A stretch of DNA of 20,319 nucleotides from a bacterium UBP6_UBA1177 (GTDB taxonomy: Bacteria; UBP6; UBA1177): positions 57,620 through 77,938 of the forward strand of contig DBYV01000001.1 in NCBI GenBank assembly GCA_002310995.1, in the 5' to 3' direction. A program made the position numbers and the translations under genes. Below the pieces are notes generated by a model. That model was given only the letters and a program-made list of their open reading frames with translations, ran no database searches and was not told the DNA's origin. Of the stretch, positions 7,848 through 14,225 are shown piece by piece; the first letter of the stretch is position 1; every line of letters begins with the position of its first letter.

Positions 7848-9968
7848 ATGAAGAAAATTCTTGTTGTTTTTGTGGTTTTGGCCGCGTTTATGGCGCTTTC
7901 TGCGGCAGATGCAGTAAAGCCTAAATTCACTGGCCGCATTATTGTCAAACTTGATGCGAAATGTCTGGCACAGGGCAGAGACAAGTGCATCAAAAGTCTG
8001 GGATGTACCGAAGCAGGCGAACTCACGCTAAAAAACTGGGCGCTTCTCAAATGCGACGGCGAACCTGTGACAAAAGCTGATGCTCTCATCAAAAAAGGGT
8101 TCAAAGCGGTTCCCGAAAGATTCGTGAAACACCAGCTTTATTCGGTCGATTCGATTGAACCGCTTTATCTCAACGATGTTTACATGAAGGAGCAGTGGAA
8201 TTTCCACAATGACGGAAAAATTACTGCAGCTAACAAAAAAATGATAGTCAACGGCAAAGATCACGCCCACATCGCCGAAGCATGGCGTCTTCTCCGTATT
8301 CTCGGGGCGGTAAAAAGCAACTGCGAACTCGGAAAGGACAGGAAACTTGCGATAATCGACGACGGTTTTGATATTCTGCACGAAGATATTGGCAGCGGTG
8401 TTATCGCATCGAAAAATTTCGGAGACAGTACTTGCGAAGATGGCAATCTTTTCAGCAACCAGACGGCTACAAAAAATTTTCACGGAACGCTTGTTACAGG
8501 AATAGCTGCTGCAAGAGGAGCCAACGGTGTCGGTCCTGCAGGTGCATGTCCTGAATGTTCGCTGATTCTTGCGAGAATGGCCGGCGATCCTGAAGATGTA
8601 GGATATACATTTAAAGAGGAGGAGTATAAAACTTATTATTCTTATTATGACCAGATTTTCCGGTGGGTCATGGAGCAGGGGGCTGAAGTTGTAAACTGCT
8701 CATGGGGCTGGTTCTATGGGAGCGAGGATGATTTCTTGCCTGTTAAGGAGTATTTTGACGAGCTTTTTGAATATGCTGCAACTCAGGCGAACGGCGGAAA
8801 AGGAACTCTTTTCATTTTTGCTGCTGGTAATGAGGGTGAGGATTTTTCTTTTAATCCTTTTGCTACAAATCCGAATGTCCTTGCAGTCGGAGCAACAGAC
8901 AGCACAGGAACAAGGTACAGTTTTTCAAATTACGGCCCGAAACTCGGAGTTATGGCGCCTACTGCAGGCGGAGAGTACCAGGGATCAGGTTCGTCGAAAA
9001 AATTCTTTGACAGAATCTGGACGACCGATAATTACATCGCACCTACATGCAGTAACCCTGGAACCAGCGGATGTCACGACAAGGCAGGATGGAATCCGGA
9101 ACATAATATGGCCGGAGGAGATCTTTATGTCGGAAAATATTCGTACCGTTTTTCTCACACATCTTCGGCAGCACCTCTTGTAAGCGGCGTTGCTGCAGTT
9201 GTTCTCGAGGCAAACCCGAATCTTACTGCGCTTGAACTCAAAGAAATACTTACAAGCACTGCTGATCAGGTTTCAAAATCGGACGCCGGCTACGATGCCA
9301 ACGGTCACAGCAACTACTACGGTTACGGCCGCGTAAACGCTCTCCGCGCTGTTGTGGCGGCATGGATAAAAGGCGGCGGTGTCATCACGAAAAGCCTGAA
9401 GGATGCGATCGACAAGGTTTCGCCGTGCACGAAAGACAACTGCTGGAATTTTGCAGGTGCGTCATATCCGGACGAAGACTTGTATGACTACGATCCGAAT
9501 GCCGAAGACGAATGTGAAGAACAGCCCTATACTCCGCCGGATCCTGAAGACGATGAGGTTCCTGACGATGACAATGCCGATTCAGATTCCGGTGATACCG
9601 GAGACAGCGACACAGGAACAGACACAGGCGATACAACTGATACCGGAACAGATCCTGATACAGGCGACACTCAGAACGACGAGCCTGCTGGTCCTCTCTG
9701 CGGAAACGGAAACATTGACGCAAATGAAATCTGCGACGGTAACACGATGCCGTGCGCAAATCTTGCAGGAGCTCCTAAAAACGGAACCGCAAAATGCGCT
9801 TCAAACTGCATGAGCTGGGATAAATCGGGCTGCTACAACGACGGCGAGGAGCCTCCGGCTTCAGATACCGACGAACCGAGTGCCGATAACGGTAACGACT
9901 CTTCCTCTGATTCAAATTCCGAAGATGAAAGTGATGATTCCGGCTGTGCGATAATCCTGATAGATTAA
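7848..9968 (+). CDS. Secreted subtilisin-like (S8) serine protease with Asp/Thr/Gly linker and C-terminal cysteine module
   Basis: ATG 7848 was preferred over the in-frame TTG at 7836 because TTGGAG there makes the ribosome binding site. The 706-residue product starts with a signal peptide (MKKILVVFVVLAAFMALSAA). The subtilisin domain shows the complete triad: Asp171 (LAIIDDGFD), His212 (FHGTLVTGIAAARG), oxyanion Asn328 (FAAGNEGED) and Ser439 (SHTSSAAPLVSGVAA, with His in place of the usual Gly before Thr-Ser). A low-complexity Asp/Thr/Gly linker (GDSDTGTDTGDTTDTGTDPD) follows. After it comes a cysteine module beginning CGNGNIDANEICDGN, related to that of the neighbouring lipoprotein, and a second acidic Ser/Asp stretch. 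The last residues are DDSGCAIILID, an isolated Cys plus a short hydrophobic end. It probably acts outside the cytoplasm or on the cell surface; the substrate is unknown. Confidence 0.92.
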   Translation: MKKILVVFVVLAAFMALSAADAVKPKFTGRIIVKLDAKCLAQGRDKCIKSLGCTEAGELTLKNWALLKCDGEPVTKADALIKKGFKAVPERFVKHQLYSVDSIEPLYLNDVYMKEQWNFHNDGKITAANKKMIVNGKDHAHIAEAWRLLRILGAVKSNCELGKDRKLAIIDDGFDILHEDIGSGVIASKNFGDSTCEDGNLFSNQTATKNFHGTLVTGIAAARGANGVGPAGACPECSLILARMAGDPEDVGYTFKEEEYKTYYSYYDQIFRWVMEQGAEVVNCSWGWFYGSEDDFLPVKEYFDELFEYAATQANGGKGTLFIFAAGNEGEDFSFNPFATNPNVLAVGATDSTGTRYSFSNYGPKLGVMAPTAGGEYQGSGSSKKFFDRIWTTDNYIAPTCSNPGTSGCHDKAGWNPEHNMAGGDLYVGKYSYRFSHTSSAAPLVSGVAAVVLEANPNLTALELKEILTSTADQVSKSDAGYDANGHSNYYGYGRVNALRAVVAAWIKGGGVITKSLKDAIDKVSPCTKDNCWNFAGASYPDEDLYDYDPNAEDECEEQPYTPPDPEDDEVPDDDNADSDSGDTGDSDTGTDTGDTTDTGTDPDTGDTQNDEPAGPLCGNGNIDANEICDGNTMPCANLAGAPKNGTAKCASNCMSWDKSGCYNDGEEPPASDTDEPSADNGNDSSSDSNSEDESDDSGCAIILID

Positions 9969-10002
9969 GTCTTTTAATTTATTTCAAAGATTTTCTGAAA
10001 AA

Positions 10003-10044
10003 CTATTTAAGATTCTTTTTGAAGCTGATGATATCGGAAAGGCC
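10003..10044 (-). repeat. Diverged copy of the nrdD 3' end (42 nt)
   Basis: Fourteen codons including the stop match nrdD 14184-14225 in the same orientation: 34 of 42 bases agree and all encoded residues are identical. The two copies flank the response regulator, kinase and transporter genes as direct repeats. Confidence 0.8.
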
Positions 10045-10104
10045 GCATGCAAAAAGCATAAACGCAAGAACAAAGAAAATCAGCAAAAAGCGAAATAAAT
10101 GCAT
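10003..10104 (-). CDS. 33-codon micro-lipoprotein ORF ending in the NrdD C-terminal tail
   Basis: Not an annotated family. An ATG (minus strand, 10104) sits 4 nt after a perfect AGGAGGT. It opens a 33-codon frame whose first 20 residues (MHLFRFLLIFFVLAFMLFAC) are a lipoprotein signal peptide. That leader aligns without gaps with the leader of the Lcl-type lipoprotein at 7666, sharing 12 of 21 residues including Cys20-Gly21. The remaining residues, GLSDIISFKKNLK, are identical to residues 796-808 at the end of NrdD (14184-14225), and stop codons coincide. Across those 14 codons 8 bases differ, all silent. The start lies 26 bp after the phosphate cotransporter stop on the same strand, so it could be its last cotranscribed gene. 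It may be a relic of an internally deleted redoxin lipoprotein, a recombination chimera, or a real lipopeptide. Translation is unproven. Confidence 0.5.
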   Translation of the reverse strand: MHLFRFLLIFFVLAFMLFACGLSDIISFKKNLK

Positions 10105-10130
10105 CCGGACCTCCTGTCAGCTCTTTGGAT

Positions 10131-11885
10131 TTAGACTTCGGACAAAGTATATTTTTCTTTAAATCTGACATATTCCTTCTTGAAAGTTTCGTCAAAAGTC
10201 CTGAAGGCGTTCTGGTTTTCGTGGGTATTCATATTTTCTTCGATCGTATCGAGGACGCATCCCGAGATATTCGAGCAGTGATCGGCCACCCGTCCGAGAT
10301 CGGTCAGCAGGTCGGACCAGATAAAACCTGCAGTGACTGAGCAGCTCCTTCTCTGCAAACGGAGGATGTGGCGCGTGCGGTACTCCTTTTTCAAGGCGTC
10401 TATCACCTGTTCCAGCGGTTCAGTTTTGCGGGCAGCAGTGTAATCGTTTTTTGAGAACGCCAGATAGGAGAGATCCAGGATTTCGGATACGGCAGCACGG
10501 ATGATTTTGTATTCATCTCCCGCTTTAGGTGAGAAAACTATCTGCTCGCGGTCCAGATGTTCTGCTGACTGCAGGATGTTGACTGCGTGGTCGGCAATAC
10601 GCTCGTAATCACCTATCAGCTTCATGTATTCGGTTGCTTTAAGGCTTTCATCTTCTCCGATGTAGCGTGATGTTAGCTTTACAAGATACGTTCCGAGAAG
10701 GTCTTCGATATGATCGGTCTCGCTTTCGGCCTTGCGTATTTTCTCAGCTTTTGCGCTGTCGTAGCGGGTAACGCACTCCATAGCGTCTTTTAAAGCGGTC
10801 ACGGATTTTACAGCCATGCGGTCAAGCAGGTTTTTGTACTGACTCAGAGCAATGGCAGGGTTGTTGAGCAGACGGTCGTCAAGCTCTTTCGGTTTCTCCG
10901 GAGTTTTTGCATCGGGGATCACTCTGCAGACCATCTTTTCAAGCAGCACATTGAGCGGGAGCATCAGTAACGTGGAGAGGAGGTTGAAGATCGAGTGGCA
11001 GATAGCGATCCCGAACAAACTTGCCTGCTGACTCAGGATCGCAGGGGCGAAAGCTGCTTTTATGATACAGAATACCGTCAGCCACACGATAGAGCCTATA
11101 ACGTTGAAGGCGAGATGGACAAGGGCGGCGCGCTTTGCGTTTTTGTTTGTCTCGGGCAGTGCGGAAATGATTGCAGTGACGCAGGTACCGATGTTCTGAC
11201 CCATGATGATAGGTATTGCCGCTTCGTAGGATACCGCTCCTGTTAGTGCCAGAGCCTGCAGGATACCTACGGAAGCAGAGCTCGACTGAATTATTGCAGT
11301 CAGAATTGCGCCGGTGAGGACCCCGAGTACAGGGTTGCTGAATGCAATGAAGAGATTTTGGAATTCCGGCACGTTCCTGAGGGCCGATACCGCCCCTGAC
11401 ATCGTTTCCATTCCGAACATCAGTGTGGCGAATCCGAGCAGGATCGTGCCTGTCTCCTTTCGTTTGTGATTCTTCGAGATCATGTAGAAACCGAGACCGA
11501 TAAAAGCCAGTATTGGTGTGAAGGATGACGGCTTCAGCATCTTGATGAAGATATTGCTGCTGTCGATCTCTGCAAGGCTCAGGATCCATGCCGTAACGGT
11601 CGTGCCGATATTGGCGCCCATGATCACGTTGATCGACTGGCGCAGTGTCATAAGTCCCGAATTGACGAAACCTACGACCATAACGGTCGTTGCAGAGGAG
11701 CTTTGAATAATTGCTGTTACGCACAAGCCCGTCATCAGGCCGGCAAGTCTGCTTGTCGTAAACTTTCCGAGCAGCATTTTCATTCCGTTTCCTGCACGGC
11801 GTTCCAAAGCCTGTCCCATAATAGTCATACCAAAGAGGAAGAAACTGAGTCCTCCAATGAAATTCAATGCATCAAACAGTGTCAT
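10131..11885 (-). CDS. Na+/phosphate cotransporter (NptA/PNaS family) with PhoU-like C-terminal domain
   Basis: The 584-residue inner-membrane transporter has the two inverted-repeat signatures of Na+:Pi symporters: AIIQSSSATTVMVVGFV (QSSSA at 61-65) and AIIQSSSASVGILQALA (QSSSA at 200-204). Each is followed by a second conserved block (INVIMGANIGTTVTAW, IPIIMGQNIGTCVTAI). The last hydrophobic segment ends around 320. From ~350 to the end the protein is cytosolic, charged and helical, matching a PhoU-type regulatory domain (ETDHIEDLLGTYLVKL, YMKLIGDYERIADHAVNIL). It likely imports phosphate using the Na+ gradient. The ATG is preceded by AAGGAGA. It lies 153 bp downstream of the kinase gene; that gap holds a hairpin and a Pho-box-like repeat, so it probably has its own phosphate-responsive promoter. 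Confidence 0.93.
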   Translation of the reverse strand: MTLFDALNFIGGLSFFLFGMTIMGQALERRAGNGMKMLLGKFTTSRLAGLMTGLCVTAIIQSSSATTVMVVGFVNSGLMTLRQSINVIMGANIGTTVTAWILSLAEIDSSNIFIKMLKPSSFTPILAFIGLGFYMISKNHKRKETGTILLGFATLMFGMETMSGAVSALRNVPEFQNLFIAFSNPVLGVLTGAILTAIIQSSSASVGILQALALTGAVSYEAAIPIIMGQNIGTCVTAIISALPETNKNAKRAALVHLAFNVIGSIVWLTVFCIIKAAFAPAILSQQASLFGIAICHSIFNLLSTLLMLPLNVLLEKMVCRVIPDAKTPEKPKELDDRLLNNPAIALSQYKNLLDRMAVKSVTALKDAMECVTRYDSAKAEKIRKAESETDHIEDLLGTYLVKLTSRYIGEDESLKATEYMKLIGDYERIADHAVNILQSAEHLDREQIVFSPKAGDEYKIIRAAVSEILDLSYLAFSKNDYTAARKTEPLEQVIDALKKEYRTRHILRLQRRSCSVTAGFIWSDLLTDLGRVADHCSNISGCVLDTIEENMNTHENQNAFRTFDETFKKEYVRFKEKYTLSEV

Positions 11886-11969
11886 TTTTTCTCCTTTTTG
11901 AGTTTTACAGTAAAAAATTAGGAAAGAACACAGAAACTGTTTCAGAGTAGGATGCGAACATCAAATGCA

Positions 11970-11998
11970 CTATCAGTTTCTTGTAAAATCTATGTAAA
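11970..11998 (-). promoter_or_regulatory. Candidate Pho box upstream of the phosphate cotransporter gene
   Basis: On the minus strand three 7-mers occur with an exact 11-bp period: TTTACAT (plus 11992-11998), TTTACAA (11981-11987) and the less similar CTGATAG (11970-11976), each separated by 4 nt (AGAT, GAAA). PhoB/PhoP-type regulators bind 7-bp direct repeats with 4-nt spacers. The neighbouring genes encode such a regulator and a phosphate transporter. The repeat is visible; the binding is inferred. Confidence 0.6.
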
Positions 11999-12012
11999 GG
12001 ATAAAGGGGAAA

Positions 12013-12031
12013 GCGGCTTTTTGAACGCCGC
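12013..12031 (-). terminator. Hairpin after the histidine kinase gene, possible weak terminator
   Basis: GCGGC...GCCGC forms a 5-bp GC stem with a 9-nt loop, 8 bp past the kinase stop. In the direction of transcription it is followed by CTTTCCCCTTT rather than a clean U-tract, so termination would be partial at best. It separates the two-component genes from the transporter and its Pho box. Confidence 0.35.
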
Positions 12032-12038
12032 AGGTCTA

Positions 12039-13439
12039 TTAAAGGTCGGCCAGTATGGATTTCTCGTCCGGTTCGTTAGGTATCGTAACGATGAATTCTG
12101 CTCCTTCGCCGAGTTCGGATCTGACTTCGATTTTCCCGCCGTGGATCATTACTGCATGTTTGACGATGGAAAGCCCCAGACCTGTGCCTCCGACCTCTCT
12201 GCTGCGGCTTTTGTCAACGCGGTAGAAGCGCTCGAAGATCCTTTCCCTGCTCTCTTTTGGGATGCCGATGCCGTTATCCTTTACGCTGAGAACAGTGTCG
12301 AATCTTGACTGCTGTACGGATATTGTGACGCTGCCGCCGTAACGGTTGTATTTGATGGCGTTGTCGCAGAGATTGTATATGACGCTGTAGAGCAGCTGCG
12401 GGACAGCCTTCATAGGAGCGGATCTGCCGTTGATCTGAACCGTGACATTCTGAGATGAAGCGGCTTCCTCAAGACTGTCAACGGCATTTTCGGCGATGCG
12501 GTAGAGATCGCACTCCTCGAACTTTGTTTCCGATGTTCTGCTGTCAAGTTTCGAGAGATCGATGATGTCTTCCACCAGCTTTGCCATGCGAATCGATTCC
12601 ATTCTGATCCTTCCCGCAAACGGCCTGATATCGTTTTCGTTCACCATTCCGTTTTCAAGAAGCTCGGCATAGCCTGAAATGGCATGGAGCGGGGTCTTCA
12701 GTTCATGCGATACATTAGCTGAAAACTCCTGTCTTATCAACGCGTTCTTTTCGATCTGTCTCTGATCTTCCTTCAACTGGTGCTGTTGATTGGAAATACG
12801 GCGCAGAAGAGGTTCCACTTCTTTATAATTCTCCTTGTCGTAATATTGCTCAGGGTGGTCAAGTTCGATCTCATTGATCGGCTTTACGATCTCTTTGGCA
12901 AGTCTGGAGGCAAGGAAAAATGAAAGGAGAAAGGCTATCACGATAACTATGCCGATAGGCTGGACGAATCCGATCAGCAGCGACCATACAGCCATCTGCA
13001 CGATGGAAAGACGCAGCACCGAACCGTCTGGAAGGCGCTTTGCAGCATACAGTTGCTTATCCGCCAGAGTGCTGGAATAGCGCGTAGTCTCGCCGTATCC
13101 CTCTTTCAGAGCGAGCCTGACTTCCTCTCGCTCAAGGTGGTTTTCCATTTTTGAAGTGTCGGCTTCGTTGTCGTAGAGGATGTTTCCTTCAGCATCGATC
13201 CAGGTGATCCTGTAGCCGTCCGTGCCAAGGTTTTCGAAGTATCTGATCCCCGAGAGAGCGACTCCCCGTGCGGCTATTTCCGTTTCATTTTTGAGCTGGC
13301 GCTTCTGCAGCCCGGAGAAATAGTTGTAGGAAATACCCATGATGAAAACAAGTGAAGCAAGAAATACGGAGACTGCAACCAGCCAGATCGATTTGAAAAT
13401 TTTATTGCTTATCTTTTTCCTCCATCCTATAGCCGACAC
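12039..13439 (-). CDS. phoR: Sensor histidine kinase, PhoR-like
   Basis: The 466-residue inner-membrane kinase has TM1 at ~18-37, an extracytoplasmic region of ~115 residues, and TM2 at ~152-176, then a short linker. The HisKA box carries phospho-acceptor His245 (FSANVSHELKTPLHAISGYA). The ATPase domain shows the N box (LCDNAIKYN), G1 (DNGIGIPKE), F box (ERFYRVDKSRS) and G2 (GGTGLGLSIVKH). The start is uncertain: the frame opens at a GTG (13439) without a well-spaced ribosome binding site. A good GGAGG lies downstream, and only rarer codons (ATA or ATT) follow it. The gene overlaps the regulator gene by 38 bp, so coupled translation is likely. The phosphate role is inferred from the adjacent Na+/phosphate transporter and its Pho-box-like repeat; no PAS domain is evident. 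Confidence 0.88.
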   Translation of the reverse strand: MSAIGWRKKISNKIFKSIWLVAVSVFLASLVFIMGISYNYFSGLQKRQLKNETEIAARGVALSGIRYFENLGTDGYRITWIDAEGNILYDNEADTSKMENHLEREEVRLALKEGYGETTRYSSTLADKQLYAAKRLPDGSVLRLSIVQMAVWSLLIGFVQPIGIVIVIAFLLSFFLASRLAKEIVKPINEIELDHPEQYYDKENYKEVEPLLRRISNQQHQLKEDQRQIEKNALIRQEFSANVSHELKTPLHAISGYAELLENGMVNENDIRPFAGRIRMESIRMAKLVEDIIDLSKLDSRTSETKFEECDLYRIAENAVDSLEEAASSQNVTVQINGRSAPMKAVPQLLYSVIYNLCDNAIKYNRYGGSVTISVQQSRFDTVLSVKDNGIGIPKESRERIFERFYRVDKSRSREVGGTGLGLSIVKHAVMIHGGKIEVRSELGEGAEFIVTIPNEPDEKSILADL

Positions 13440-14079
13440 CCCTGACTGTCTGGATCAGGTCTCCTGCCTCTGCAAGTTTTGTCCTGAGCGTTCCGATGTG
13501 GACATCCACTGTCCTTGTTTCGCAGAGAAAGTTCATTCCCCAGATGCTGGAGAGAAGGAACTCTCTTGTAAAAACGTGGCCCGGTTTTTCCATAAGGAGT
13601 TTCAGGAGGTCGAACTCTTTCAGAGTCAGCGGAACCGTGGTCCCTTTGACCGTTACGGTGTGTCTGTTCACGTCGAGAGCAATGTCCCCGCAGGTGAGAA
13701 GTGAAGCCTGTTTAGGTGATGTACGCCTCAGAACAGCCTTGATGTGGGAAACCATTTCCATCATTCCGAATGGTTTTGCGAGATAGTCGTCAGCTCCGCT
13801 GTCAAGCCCTATGACCTTGTCGTATTCGCTGTCCCTGGCTGTTGCCATGATCGCCGGAATATCGGCAGTCGAAGAGGATGCACGCAGCTTTTTCAAAATA
13901 GTCAGACCGTCTTCTCCGGGGAGCATCACATCAAGAATTATGAGCAGCGGTTTTTCTCTCTTCATCGCAGTCCAGAATTTTTCACCATTTTCGAAGCCCT
14001 GCGCATCAAAACCCGATGCCTTCAGGGTGTAAACCATCAGATCTCTGATCGTGCTGTCGTCTTCCAGGCAGTATATCAA
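13402..14079 (-). CDS. phoB: OmpR/PhoB-family response regulator
   Basis: The 225-residue regulator has a receiver domain with acidic pair Asp7/Asp8 (CLEDDSTIRDL), phospho-acceptor Asp50 (LLIILDVMLPGEDGL), Thr80 and Lys102 (DDYLAKPFG). A C-terminal winged-helix DNA-binding domain follows (VPLTLKEFDLLKLLMEKPGH to VDVHIGTLRTKLAEAG, ending RGVGYRMEE). It starts with TTG at 14079, 5 nt after a strong AAGGAGGT; no ATG competes. It overlaps the kinase gene that follows. By context it is the PhoB of a phosphate-starvation pair that would act at the 11-bp-period repeat before the cotransporter. Many OmpR-family regulators look alike, so the assignment rests on neighbours. Confidence 0.9.
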   Translation of the reverse strand: MIYCLEDDSTIRDLMVYTLKASGFDAQGFENGEKFWTAMKREKPLLIILDVMLPGEDGLTILKKLRASSSTADIPAIMATARDSEYDKVIGLDSGADDYLAKPFGMMEMVSHIKAVLRRTSPKQASLLTCGDIALDVNRHTVTVKGTTVPLTLKEFDLLKLLMEKPGHVFTREFLLSSIWGMNFLCETRTVDVHIGTLRTKLAEAGDLIQTVRGVGYRMEEKDKQ

Positions 14080-14183
14080 TGAAACCTCCTTACAGGTGAA
14101 TAAAAATGCTTTTCGGAAAATGTAACTGATGCGAGAAATGGTTGGGAGGCGTTTGGAATCGGTAGGACAATTCAGATCTGTTC

Positions 14184-14225
14184 TTACTTTAAGTTCTTCT
14201 TGAAGCTGATGATGTCGGAAAGACC
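14184..14225 (-). repeat. nrdD 3'-end copy of the 42-nt flanking direct repeat
   Basis: Encodes GLSDIISFKKNLK plus stop at the end of NrdD. The partner copy at 10003-10044 has the same orientation and encodes the same residues. Confidence 0.8.

Noticed and set aside
9969..10002. Terminator between the convergent protease gene and the micro-ORF.
   Set aside because: Only a 4-5 bp AT-rich inverted repeat is present (TTTTC/GAAAA) with no GC stem or U-tract.
10007..10195. A 62-codon minus-strand frame overlapping the micro-ORF and the end of the cotransporter gene.
   Set aside because: It runs out of frame over the transporter's conserved C-terminal codons, has no ribosome binding site, and gives a peptide without signal or family features. 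The 33-codon frame explains the region better.
10939..11724. A 261-codon minus-strand open frame overlapping the phosphate cotransporter in another frame.
   Set aside because: Its residues are low-hydrophobicity, Arg/Ser-rich and unlike any family, while the overlapping frame shows the QSSSA transporter motifs.
14097..14125. Promoter for the response regulator gene (TTACAT-N17-TATTCA on the minus strand).
   Set aside because: The predicted transcription start would fall within the ribosome binding site at 14084-14091, leaving almost no leader. The real promoter could not be identified.
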